Below, piece by piece: positions 50,854 to 58,259 of a stretch of DNA of 64,000 nucleotides (within the stretch, counting starts at the first letter, position 1; the number at the start of each line of letters is the position of its first letter). A program made the translations under genes and the position numbers. The notes below the pieces were generated by a model that worked only from the letters and a program-made list of their open reading frames with translations, was not told the origin of the DNA and searched no databases. The DNA comes from Pseudoxanthomonas sp. Root65 (GTDB lineage Bacteria > Pseudomonadota > Gammaproteobacteria > Xanthomonadales > Xanthomonadaceae). The stretch is from NCBI RefSeq assembly GCF_001427635.1, contig NZ_LMHA01000002.1:558001-622000 (forward strand). Reading direction: 5' to 3'.

Positions 50854-50862
50854 GGAGAACTA

Positions 50863-53322
50863 ATGGTGCACAGGATTGAGGCATTCGGATTAAGCGTCAC
50901 TGATGCTGCGCTCGTCGTTCGAGCCGCGGCGCTCGGTGAATACTCGTTGTTACTTGGAGCGGGATTCTCTCTTGGTGCAAAAAACAGCGCAAAGAAGAAT
51001 TTACCTACATCTAAAGGGCTTGCAGAGGAGTTAAAACAGGAGTTCTCCCTGCTGCTAGATGTTGCTACCGCCGCAGATCTCCCTCTTGCCTATGAAGATG
51101 CTGTTTACAAAGTAGGCATTGAGAGAGTTTCTAGTTTCTTGAGGAGGAGACTCACCGGGTGCTCGCCATCATGGCATGGAGTTGTGTCTTCTATAGAGTG
51201 GTGGAGGGTATGGACACTTAATATAGATGATTTAATTTCTGCCGTCTTCGCAACCAAGAAAATAAGAGAAATTGATTTTAAAGAAAGGTACCGGGTTAGG
51301 AACGACCAGGATGGTCTTCAGGTTGTATATCTGCATGGTAGAGCATTAAATCAGGGGTCAAAAGTTTTCTCCCTTCACGAATATGCGGAGGCTCTTCGGG
51401 GTGAGGGTTATTGGCACACGGCATTCTTCACTGAGTTCAAAGAGCGGCCGATTATTGCTTGTGGAGCCTCGTTGATAGGCGAGGTTGATCTTGCGCGAAC
51501 TTTGCGCGCTAAGAATGAGTCCCGTCTAATGAACGGAACTCCTTCAATTGCAATCGTAAAAGACGTTGATGCCGCATCTGCTGAAAGACTGCGCGATAGG
51601 CTCGGACTCATCCCGATCGGAGTGAGTGGTGAAGATTTCTTCGGTGCGCTCGCTGCCGATGTGGCTGACTACGTACTGAGTAACCCCGAGCTCCTTCCAA
51701 AATCTGTAGATCCGAACAAGGCGAGAGCTTTTGGTCGGCAGTTTAGGCTCTTGTTGGCGGACAGTCCGGGACGATCTCCTCCACGGCAGGATTTTTATGC
51801 TGGAGACGAGCCGTTGTGGAGCGACATAGTTTCCGAAAGAGATGCAGTGCTTTCCTTCTCCGGAAGGATAGTTGAATCTCTTCGCTTAGGTCTTCGAGAT
51901 GGCTCGCCGGCTGTTGGTTTGTACGGGGACGCTGGTTGCGGAAAGACCACAACGCTTCTTCGCGTAGCTAGGGAGTTGAGTCCGATCCCTGTCTACATTT
52001 TTACTGGCGATGATGATGTGGATGTAGATGCTTGTCTCGAGTGTCTTTCGTCGCGTAGTGCCGTTCTAATTTTTGACGAGATGGCGGATATCGGAGTGGC
52101 TGTATCGGATCTTGCTAGGAAAGCTCAGAAGCGACGGCTGAAGATTGGCGTCATCTTTTCTGACAGAAGTCGTCGACAGAAAGGATTGCTTCCACAGTTC
52201 TCAGATATTAGTTCGCTGACCTGGGTCGATCACAGTGAATTGACGCCTGCGGATGCAATTGCAGTCATTGAAAAGAGAAGAGCGGCGAAGCGGCTAGGCT
52301 CGATGGGATCATGGCCAACATCTGAAATAAGAAAAGTATTCATAAATAAGCATCACGGAAGCCTTTTGTCCTCTCTTTCTGATGTGGATATAGGTAACGG
52401 GTTTGATGCGCGGTTGCTGGAGCTTGCAAAGATTATCGATGGGAACGATGATCTGCGGCACTTAGTATTTGCGATATCGCAAACGCATCGCTGGGGATAT
52501 CCGTTGCCGCTGCATTTCGCTTCTGCGGTTTCTGGGATACCAAGCGAAGTTATTGTAAAATACTGTTTGGATGATGGCGTATTGTCAGATATTCTTTTTG
52601 TGGAGCGCAGAGGAATTAGATTTAGGCATCGAATTCTGGCGGAGCGTGTCTTTGAAAGGAACAGGAATTTTGATCTTATGGCTGCAGTTGCAAGAGATCT
52701 GGTTGCAGCCATATCGCCGGTTGTTAACATTCAAGCAATACAGGCTAAGTCGTATGCTCATCGCATATGTAAAGTTCTGATGGAGCGAAGGAGTGTTTAC
52801 GCGACTCTTGGCGGTGATATCGATAAAGCAAGGGACTGGTACGGGAGCGTGGAGCCGTTTTTTGGATGGAACTCGCGCTTTTGGGAGCAGAGAGCGCTAC
52901 TAGAGCTAGAGGCGTACAACTATTCGGCTGCATATTCATTTTCGCGCGCTGCCGTTGACAAGGAGCGTCATGCGTTTCCGCTCACCACGTTCGGAACTAC
53001 TTGCTTAATTATCGCTGGTCACAGGGGCGAATATTCCCTTGATGAGGCATTTAAGTTTTACAAAGAGGGTGAGGCGGCGCTTCAGTTGGCTATGGTGGAA
53101 GGGCGTTTCCAGCCAGAGACCTTGCTTAAGCCGGTTGAAACATTTTTCCTGCATGCCGAACGGCTTTGGCCACTACTTTCCCAAAGGCCGGATATGCGTC
53201 GAAGAGTTCAAGATGACTGGCGCCAATGGCTTAGGCACGCTGAGGATGTTGGCTATTTTCGGCACAAGCCAGAGCTGGAAGCGGAGTATCAGGGGTGGCT
53301 TCTCAAGACGGCCCTAAAATAG
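50863..53322 (+). CDS. SIR2-STAND protein, probable NAD-depleting anti-phage sensor (Avs5-like)
   Basis: An 819-residue protein with three parts. Residues about 20-280 are a SIR2-type NAD-binding domain: LLLGAGFSLGA (GAGxS at 32-36), WTLNIDDLI (Asn120, Asp122), YLHGR (His158) and CGASLIGEVDLA (201-210); the 38-residue spacing of Asn120 and His158 matches catalytic pairs in SIR2 NADases of phage-defence systems. Residues about 335-500 are a P-loop NTPase with Walker A GDAGCGKT (355-362) and Walker B VLIFDE (401-406), STAND-like. From about 500 to 819 it is helical (winged-helix then TPR-like), the usual sensor region. A ribosome site AAGGAG precedes the ATG. The gene is markedly A+T-rich (20 G+C in the 60 bases from 52321) among high-G+C neighbours, so transfer is likely. 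Defence function is inference. Confidence 0.82.
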   Translation: MVHRIEAFGLSVTDAALVVRAAALGEYSLLLGAGFSLGAKNSAKKNLPTSKGLAEELKQEFSLLLDVATAADLPLAYEDAVYKVGIERVSSFLRRRLTGCSPSWHGVVSSIEWWRVWTLNIDDLISAVFATKKIREIDFKERYRVRNDQDGLQVVYLHGRALNQGSKVFSLHEYAEALRGEGYWHTAFFTEFKERPIIACGASLIGEVDLARTLRAKNESRLMNGTPSIAIVKDVDAASAERLRDRLGLIPIGVSGEDFFGALAADVADYVLSNPELLPKSVDPNKARAFGRQFRLLLADSPGRSPPRQDFYAGDEPLWSDIVSERDAVLSFSGRIVESLRLGLRDGSPAVGLYGDAGCGKTTTLLRVARELSPIPVYIFTGDDDVDVDACLECLSSRSAVLIFDEMADIGVAVSDLARKAQKRRLKIGVIFSDRSRRQKGLLPQFSDISSLTWVDHSELTPADAIAVIEKRRAAKRLGSMGSWPTSEIRKVFINKHHGSLLSSLSDVDIGNGFDARLLELAKIIDGNDDLRHLVFAISQTHRWGYPLPLHFASAVSGIPSEVIVKYCLDDGVLSDILFVERRGIRFRHRILAERVFERNRNFDLMAAVARDLVAAISPVVNIQAIQAKSYAHRICKVLMERRSVYATLGGDIDKARDWYGSVEPFFGWNSRFWEQRALLELEAYNYSAAYSFSRAAVDKERHAFPLTTFGTTCLIIAGHRGEYSLDEAFKFYKEGEAALQLAMVEGRFQPETLLKPVETFFLHAERLWPLLSQRPDMRRRVQDDWRQWLRHAEDVGYFRHKPELEAEYQGWLLKTALK

Positions 53323-53365
53323 GGTGTTTTGGTGCTTCCTTCCTTTGCAAGAATTGCTGGCCAAA

Positions 53366-53395
53366 CCGTAAGGCGGGCTTGGGTCCGCCTTACGG
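53366..53395. repeat. palindrome at right edge of A+T-rich island
   Basis: Perfect 11-bp arms CCGTAAGGCGG and CCGCCTTACGG surround an eight-base loop. It lies where base composition returns to the high-G+C background, 43 bases after the SIR2-STAND stop. It resembles the GGCGGGCCTTGGCCCGCC repeat seen again near 55206. There is no T run, though it may slow polymerase. Confidence 0.7.
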
Positions 53396-53565
53396 AACTG
53401 TCGCTGACCGACGCCTGCGACCGCGTCCTCCACCTCAACCTGCACCTGGCCACCCTGCTGAACCACCAACGCTGGGTCGACCTGCGCGAGAACGTCGACA
53501 ACTACCGCCGCCAGCCCGATGTCGCCGCCCGTGTCGCCACCGCATGGAGAGCCTCACTCGCCTGA
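53396..53565 (+). pseudogene. probable 3' remnant of a chromosomal gene
   Basis: About 56 codons of normal high-G+C coding sequence (ELSLTDACDRVLHLNLHLA, then TLLNHQRWVDLRENVDNYRR, then QPDVAARVATAWRASLA) end at TGA 53563-53565. Upstream of 53396 the frame continues through the palindrome but loses coding character, and the only start is a TTG at 53329 without a convincing ribosome site. This looks like the C-terminal end of a gene whose 5' part was lost, perhaps when the A+T-rich island entered. The parent family is not recognised. It could instead be a real 78-residue gene. Confidence 0.4.
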
Positions 53566-53631
53566 GCGACCGCCACCGGGTGCTCCCTTTCCGTCGATAG
53601 AGCGCCCCAAACCCTCTTCGATTCGCCCGCA

Positions 53632-53870
53632 AGCCTCTCCAGAGCGTGAAAAAGCCTGACGAGAGCGCAAAAAAGTCTCTCTCTTCTCACTGCCAGCCGC
53701 TCTAAAGCGCCGCAAAGCCTCTCTCCTCACGCACCGCGCCGCTTCAAAGCGCCAAAAAGCCTGAGGAGAGAGCAGGGAAGTCTCTCTCTTCTCACTTGCA
53801 CCCTCTCTGGGGCGACCGAAAGCCGCTCTCGTCACACATCGAGCCTCTCCGGAGAGGGAAAAAGCCTGAC
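53632..53870. repeat. degenerate tandem repeat, about 106-bp period
   Basis: Two and a half copies of a unit of about 106 bases start near 53632, 53738 and 53845. Each contains AAAAAGCCTGA, AGTCTCTCTCTTCTCAC and a shorter half beginning near CCGCTCTAAAGCGCC. The minus strand is open across it and translates to recurring SEKRET and RQAFSRSGEA peptides. No start signal or conserved product is evident, so I call a repeat rather than a gene. Together with the remnant it fills 53566-54005. Confidence 0.6.
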
Positions 53871-54005
53871 GCCCGCATGGCAACGCCTCGCCGAATGCCG
53901 CGGCCGCAGCCCGTGACCAACGGCACCGCACAGAGGACCAACGTCACTCGTGCACCTCCCGCCGACCCGTCACAATTCCACGCACCTGGACATCGGACGC
54001 CCGTG

Positions 54006-55091
54006 ATGACGCCTCGTCGCCTGACCCCCGCACTGCTCACCCTGCTGGCCGCCACCCTCGGCCTCACCGCCCCGGCACGCGCCGCCGACGACGAAGGCCG
54101 CCTCATCACCCGCAACACCGACGGCGCCTGGTTCCTGCAGCAGCCCGAAGGCACGCCCGGCAAGGGCTGCGTGGCCCGCTTCACCGCCGCCAAGAAGGAC
54201 CAGTCGCAACTGGCCCTGATCGGCCCCAGCGCCAAGACGCCCAGCGGCGCCCTCCTGCTGCACGGCCCCCGCATCGCCGCACCCCCGGCCGCGAAGGAAG
54301 TCAGCGTGCAGGTGCAACAGGACGGCCTGCCGCCCGCCACGATGCGCGGCGCCCTGATGCCGGCCAGCGGCGCCAAGGGCGGCGGCTTCGTGATGATCCC
54401 TATCGGCGACCTGAAACAGACCATGGCCTCCATGCGCGCCAAGGAAACCGGCATGACCGCGCGCGTGGACGGCGTGGACGTGTTCGCTCTGTCCTACGAC
54501 GGCCTGGACCAGGCGCGCAGCGCCATGCTCGACTGCCTGGCCGGCAAGCCCTACACCGGCGGCAAGAGCCTGGCCGAAGCCACGTCGGAGATTCGGCTGG
54601 TGGGCACCGGCACCATCGCCGGCACCGCCTTCTACAAGGGCGCGATGCTGGCCAAGAAGCAGTACCCGCCGAAGGGCAGCCAGCGGGTGGGGCTGATCCA
54701 CATGAGCGACGAGTTCAAGCAGTGGTTCGAGACGGTCAAGCAGAGCCAGAAGATGCCCGACCGGATCCCCGAGCGCATCGCCAAGCACTTCATGTTCGCC
54801 ACCATCCTGGACGACCAGGGCAGCTTCCGCTTCACCCGGCTGCCGCCCGGCGAGTACCTGCTGATCGCCGACTTCTCCTACAAGGAGACCGTGACCCGCA
54901 GCGAAGTGACCGGCCGCACCGACGTGTTTGTCGGCAACCAGCACATCGGCTCCAACGACCAGGTCGCCTACTGGTTCGAGGACGTGAAGAAGAACACCAC
55001 CTTCTCCAAGACCGTGCACCTCAAGGACGGCGAAGCCCTGCAGGTGAGCCTGGACAAGTCGATGCTGGGCTGCTTCTTCATCTGCCGCTGA
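54006..55091 (+). CDS. secreted protein of unknown function
   Basis: A 361-residue protein with a signal peptide (TPALLTLLAATLGLTAPARA, cleaved before ADDEGR). The mature part is beta-rich; DDQGSFRFTRLPPGEYLLIA at about residues 277-296 resembles a carboxypeptidase-regulatory (CarboxypepD_reg) strand pair, and the end KSMLGCFFICR has two cysteines. I do not recognise a family for the rest. The ATG at 54006 is chosen because it gives a clean signal peptide; a longer frame from 53796 passes through repeat DNA. No operon partner. Confidence 0.72.
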   Translation: MTPRRLTPALLTLLAATLGLTAPARAADDEGRLITRNTDGAWFLQQPEGTPGKGCVARFTAAKKDQSQLALIGPSAKTPSGALLLHGPRIAAPPAAKEVSVQVQQDGLPPATMRGALMPASGAKGGGFVMIPIGDLKQTMASMRAKETGMTARVDGVDVFALSYDGLDQARSAMLDCLAGKPYTGGKSLAEATSEIRLVGTGTIAGTAFYKGAMLAKKQYPPKGSQRVGLIHMSDEFKQWFETVKQSQKMPDRIPERIAKHFMFATILDDQGSFRFTRLPPGEYLLIADFSYKETVTRSEVTGRTDVFVGNQHIGSNDQVAYWFEDVKKNTTFSKTVHLKDGEALQVSLDKSMLGCFFICR

Positions 55092-55139
55092 CCGCGCCGC
55101 CGGCGTAACGGGGCAGGGCTGCCGGCGTTTGCGTCCCCC

Positions 55140-55169
55140 GTAGCCCGGGTAAGCGCAGCGCACCCGGGG
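55140..55169. repeat. GTAGCCCGGGTAAGCGCAGC-type palindromic repeat
   Basis: A 30-base element with pairing ends CCCGGGT and ACCCGGG. The same sequence recurs at 57264-57293 and a variant at 58113-58146. A further short hairpin (GGCGGGCC/GGCCCGCC) lies at about 55206-55223. Confidence 0.8.
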
Positions 55170-55278
55170 CCGACACTCTCGCCGCACCCACGGTCACCCG
55201 CGTAGGGCGGGCCTTGGCCCGCCGCCGGCGCTTCTCACACAAAGACGCATCGTCGCCTGTTTCCCGGCGTTGTCTTCC

Positions 55279-55588
55279 AACATCAAGATCCGACGTTGCA
55301 TCAAAAACATCCAGCGTTGGATCAAAAAGATCCAACGTTGCATCGAAACCATCGGCTCATCTAACACCAAGGCCCAACTTTCCATCAAAAAGATCCAACG
55401 TTGGATCAAAAACATCCGTTCTTCTAACAGTAAGACCCAACGTTGCATCAAAAACATCCAGCGTTGGATCGAAAACATCGGTTCTTCTAACACTAAGAGC
55501 CAACGTTCCATCGAAACGATCGAACGTTGCATCGAATAGATCCAGCGCTGCATCGAAAACATCCAGCGTTGCATCGAAACGATCCAAC
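55279..55588. repeat. 21-bp palindromic repeat array, about 15 units
   Basis: About fifteen head-to-tail 21-base units run through this segment, with consensus close to ATCCAACGTTGGATCAAAAA and one extra base. The core ATCCAACGTTGGAT is itself a perfect palindrome. Because 21 is seven codons, four frames stay open and each translates to a heptad repeat: IKNIQRW/IKKIQRC on the plus strand, MQRWIFL and FDATLDV on the minus strand. The array is clearly A+T-richer than its flanks. It occupies most of the 55092-55641 gap. It may be coding, a protein-binding array, or selfish DNA; none can be shown here. Confidence 0.85.
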
Positions 55589-55641
55589 CGCCGCCGGACC
55601 CCCTGCGCGCCGGCCAGCAAACCGGCCCGCCGACACCCGCC

Positions 55642-56022
55642 TCAGGCGCCCGACACCCGCGCCTTGTTCCGCAGCGACAGGCAGTAGGCCACCGTCACCC
55701 CGATGCCCAGCAGGATCGCCAGCGAACCGCCCACCACCGCCACGTCCTTCGGCGCCGCGATCCAGAACCCCGCATAGACCAGCCCGCTGAGCGCCATCGA
55801 CCACCCGGCCACGCGCTGCGCCTGCCGCGCCCGCGCACTGGGCACGAACCGCTTGGGCATCTGGTTGCCGAACCACGCCACCATCAGGCCGATCGCCCCC
55901 ATCACGATGCGGTCGACCATGTCGCCGTCGATGTAACCGCGCGAGCGGGCGAACGTGGCGCACAGCGCCAGCACCACGAGGCCGATCCCCCAGGCCAGGC
56001 TGGACATCACTTCTTTGTTCAT
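55642..56022 (-). CDS. SdpI-like integral membrane protein
   Basis: A 126-residue protein with four membrane helices (about 7-27, 38-55, 70-90 and 96-116). The segment VAWFGNQMPKRFV followed by QAQRVAGWSMALSGLVYAG resembles the C-terminal half of SdpI-family proteins. It overlaps the upstream ArsR gene by four bases, the same order as the SdpR (ArsR-like autorepressor)/SdpI (immunity and signal protein) pair of Bacillus. Function here is unknown; envelope-stress or immunity sensing is possible. The ATG at 56022 gives MNKEVMSSLAWGIG. Confidence 0.6.
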   Translation of the reverse strand: MNKEVMSSLAWGIGLVVLALCATFARSRGYIDGDMVDRIVMGAIGLMVAWFGNQMPKRFVPSARARQAQRVAGWSMALSGLVYAGFWIAAPKDVAVVGGSLAILLGIGVTVAYCLSLRNKARVSGA

Positions 56023-56315
56023 TTCGCAGCTCCTTTCTTGGACTTCGGCGCGGTACTGCCCGCACCGAAGGAGTGGACGAAGCCGAGCAGTGCGTCTTCG
56101 AGCACCGACAGCTTCAGGTGGTAGATCACCGACTTGCCGACCTTTTCCGCATGCACCAGGTCGGCCTCCTTCAACACCGCGAAGTGCGCCGACATGGTCG
56201 GCTTGGACACGTCGAACTGGTCGCTCAGCTCGCCCGCGCTCAGCGGCCCCTGACGCAGCAACTGCAGCACCTGGCGGCGGGTGGGATCGGAAAGGGCGCG
56301 GAAGACCTGGCTCAT
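56019..56315 (-). CDS. ArsR-family repressor (SdpR-like)
   Basis: A 98-residue ArsR-type winged helix-turn-helix protein. The DNA-binding region is LSAGELSDQFDVSKPTMSAH, followed by the wing VHAEKVGKSVIYHLKL. Metal-binding cysteines of classical ArsR/SmtB proteins are absent, which fits the SdpR-type autorepressor subgroup. The short basic tail ends KSKKGAAK. It overlaps the SdpI-like gene by four bases. A TTAGCTAA palindrome lies just upstream of its start. Confidence 0.88.
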   Translation of the reverse strand: MSQVFRALSDPTRRQVLQLLRQGPLSAGELSDQFDVSKPTMSAHFAVLKEADLVHAEKVGKSVIYHLKLSVLEDALLGFVHSFGAGSTAPKSKKGAAK

Positions 56316-56323
56316 GGTGCGAT

Positions 56324-56336
56324 AGTTAGCTAAACG
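56324..56336. promoter_or_regulatory. candidate ArsR/SdpR operator
   Basis: AGTTAGCTAAACG contains the palindrome TTAGCTAA, nine bases upstream of the repressor start (56315). TTAG-based palindromes are common ArsR-family operators. The amidohydrolase gene starts 76 bases to the right and could share control. Confidence 0.4.
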
Positions 56337-56411
56337 TCGAAATGTGTCAACTGCCGTCCGTCGGGGCGGGGCGTGGCACCATGCACGCCTCCTCTGGTTG
56401 TGAGACGACGC

Positions 56412-57251
56412 ATGCTGCGCGCGCTGGTCCTGTCGCTGTGCCTGATATCCCCGATGGCGGTCGCCGCCACCCCCGTGTTCGACGTCCACGTCCACCTGCG
56501 CGATGGCGAAACTTCCTTGCAGCAGTACCGCGACGACGTGCGCGCCGCCGGTCTGGACCTGTCGGGCATCGGCGTGATGTGGTTCGGCGGCCCGCACCAG
56601 GCCCGGCAGGGCGAGCTGGCGAAGATCCGCGCCGGCAACGACCGCGTGATCGCCCTGGCCGCGCAGCACGCCGACGTGCTGCCCATCGCCACCGTCCACC
56701 CCTACGACGGCGACGCCGCGCTGACCGAACTGGCCCGTGTGGCCGCCGCCGGGGTGAAGGTGCTGAAGATCCACGCGCATACCCAAGGCTTCGACGTGGC
56801 CGACCCGCGCGTGGAAGCGCTCGCGCGCCGCGCCGGCGAACTCGGCGTCACCGTGCTGATGGACAACGCCAACATCCTGCCCGGCGACAGCGAGAAGCTG
56901 TTCAACCTGGTGGTGCGCGTGCCGAAGACGACCTTCATCCTCGCCCACATCGGCGGCCTCAACTTCCGCTTCTGGAACATCCTCGCCCTGGCGCGCACCG
57001 CCGACGGCTTCGGCTTCGAGAACCTCTACTTCGACATTTCCGCCACCGTGCTGGTGGTGGCCGATTCCCCGGTGGAAGAAGAATTCCTCTGGACCCTGCG
57101 CAACGTCGGCCTCGACCACGTGCTGCTCGGCTCCGACTACCCGCAGATCGGCCTCGGCCGCACCGTCGAAGCATTCGAACGCCTGGACCTGAGCGACGAC
57201 GAGAAAGCGAAGATCCGTAGTGTCAACGCGAAAAAGTTGTTCGGACGCTGA
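56412..57251 (+). CDS. exported amidohydrolase family 2 protein
   Basis: A 279-residue TIM-barrel metal hydrolase with a signal peptide (LRALVLSLCLISPMAVAA). Metal-site residues are seen in FDVHVHLRDGE (His-x-His), LKIHAHTQGF, FILAHIGG and LLGSDYPQIG (Asp), the pattern of amidohydrolase_2 enzymes such as ACMSD-like decarboxylases and lactonases. Periplasmic location is unusual for the group but not unique. The ATG at 56412 follows GACGACGC and gives a proper signal; the frame upstream has none. Divergent from the ArsR gene. Substrate unknown. Confidence 0.85.
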   Translation: MLRALVLSLCLISPMAVAATPVFDVHVHLRDGETSLQQYRDDVRAAGLDLSGIGVMWFGGPHQARQGELAKIRAGNDRVIALAAQHADVLPIATVHPYDGDAALTELARVAAAGVKVLKIHAHTQGFDVADPRVEALARRAGELGVTVLMDNANILPGDSEKLFNLVVRVPKTTFILAHIGGLNFRFWNILALARTADGFGFENLYFDISATVLVVADSPVEEEFLWTLRNVGLDHVLLGSDYPQIGLGRTVEAFERLDLSDDEKAKIRSVNAKKLFGR

Positions 57252-57263
57252 CGTTTGCATGTC

Positions 57264-57376
57264 GTAGCCCGGGTAAGCGCAGCGCACCCGGGGCAGCGTG
57301 CAGCGCATGCGCGGACGGAACAGCGCCCCTCATCCGCCTTCGGCACCTTCTCCCCGTTGCACGGGGAGAAGGGAAG
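57264..57376. repeat. palindromic repeats in 57252-57564
   Basis: The 313-base gap holds a GTAGCCCGGGTAAGCGCAGC element (57264-57293) identical to that at 55140, and a fragment of the CCCTCATCCGCC...GGGGAGAAGG element (about 57326-57376). The remainder up to the lipoprotein ribosome site (GGGAGGG at 57551) shows no gene that I can support. Confidence 0.8.
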
Positions 57377-57564
57377 TGCGCATGCGGGTGTTGTGTTCGC
57401 GAGGGAGCAACATTCACCGTGGTAAGCGCATGCGGCAACGCGCGTCGTGACGCGCCGCTGTCAGCTTCAAGCCGAAGCGCTTGATCACGTCCATGAATAT
57501 ATGTGGTTGTCGGTAATGTAGTCGCGTCGTAGCATCGGCCAACGCCGGTCGGGAGGGATTCTGG

Positions 57565-58074
57565 ATGCGTAGATGGACGGTGGTGGCGCTGTTGGGTCTG
57601 GTGGCATGCACGGGAATGCGCGCTGGGCAGGCGGGCAGCGAAGCGGCCCCTGCTTCCGCTGGTGCAAGCGGCACGTTCGCGGGGGAATGGGAGGCGTGCC
57701 ACGGTGAGACCCCGTCGGACCAGTGCAGCCGCTACGTGCTGCTGCAACGGGGCGACCGCATCTGCGGTACCTGGTTTCATTTCGCCACCGGAAAAGAGTA
57801 CAGAGGCAGGATCGTTGCGCGCGCGGACTCGCCCACGGAGGCGCGGCGCACGCACGTCTGCGGTCGGCCGGGTTCCGAAACCGATACCGAGTGCGAAGAC
57901 GGCTGGCAGACCATCGACAAACCGCTGCGGATCTGTAAGGGCGAGCTTTCCACGTCGACGCGTACGGACGGCTCCTGCTTCGGTTACTACCAGGCCGTGC
58001 CCATGGCTGACGACCAACGCGATGCGCTGCTGGCGGAGCCGTGGATGGAGGATTGCCTGGCTGGCGATCCGTGA
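57565..58074 (+). CDS. predicted cysteine-rich lipoprotein
   Basis: A 169-residue lipoprotein: signal RRWTVVALLGLVACTG with lipobox LVAC, then a Gly/Ala/Ser spacer and a folded domain from about residue 38 with eight further cysteines (for example EWEACHGETPSDQCSRYVLL and HVCGRPGSETDTECEDG), which suggests several disulfides in the periplasm. GGGAGGG lies seven bases upstream of the ATG. I do not recognise the family. It is isolated between repeats, so it is probably monocistronic. Confidence 0.78.
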   Translation: MRRWTVVALLGLVACTGMRAGQAGSEAAPASAGASGTFAGEWEACHGETPSDQCSRYVLLQRGDRICGTWFHFATGKEYRGRIVARADSPTEARRTHVCGRPGSETDTECEDGWQTIDKPLRICKGELSTSTRTDGSCFGYYQAVPMADDQRDALLAEPWMEDCLAGDP

Positions 58075-58112
58075 GGAAGGTCTCTTCGCCTGGTCGTTGT
58101 CTCCGCGAGGCC

Positions 58113-58224
58113 GTAGCCCGGGTAGAGCCGAAGGCGAAACCCGGGAATGCGCGATCGCCGGGTCATGGCGATGCGTCGACGGGCGGGGTCCCGGTTTTCG
58201 CTGCGCGCTAACCGGGCTACGGGT
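58113..58224. repeat. inverted GTAGCCCGGGT/AACCGGGCTAC repeat pair
   Basis: A GTAGCCCGGGTAGAGCCGAA element at 58113-58146 faces an inverted relative (TCCCGGTTTTCGCTGCGCGC then TAACCGGGCTAC) at about 58190-58222, so the segment can fold into a long hairpin. It lies between the lipoprotein gene and the convergent AraC gene. Confidence 0.75.
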
Positions 58225-58259
58225 CGTGCAGGATCCGGTGTCGGGTTTATCAATCCAGC

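Noticed and set aside
50600..53600. Prophage or integrative element around the SIR2-STAND gene
   Set aside because: No integrase, transposase, tRNA site or flanking direct repeat is visible, so only a small island can be claimed.
53554..53931. A 125-residue minus-strand ORF with recurring SEKRET peptides
   Set aside because: Its repeats follow the 106-bp DNA repeat, there is no ribosome site, and no family is recognisable; kept as a repeat observation only.
53796..54005. N-terminal 70-residue extension of the secreted protein at 54006
   Set aside because: The extension reads through repeat DNA, is basic and low-complexity, and would bury a clear signal peptide.
55279..55588. CRISPR array or minisatellite-type spacer array
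   Set aside because: Units of 21 bases abut directly without spacers, and no cas genes exist in the window.
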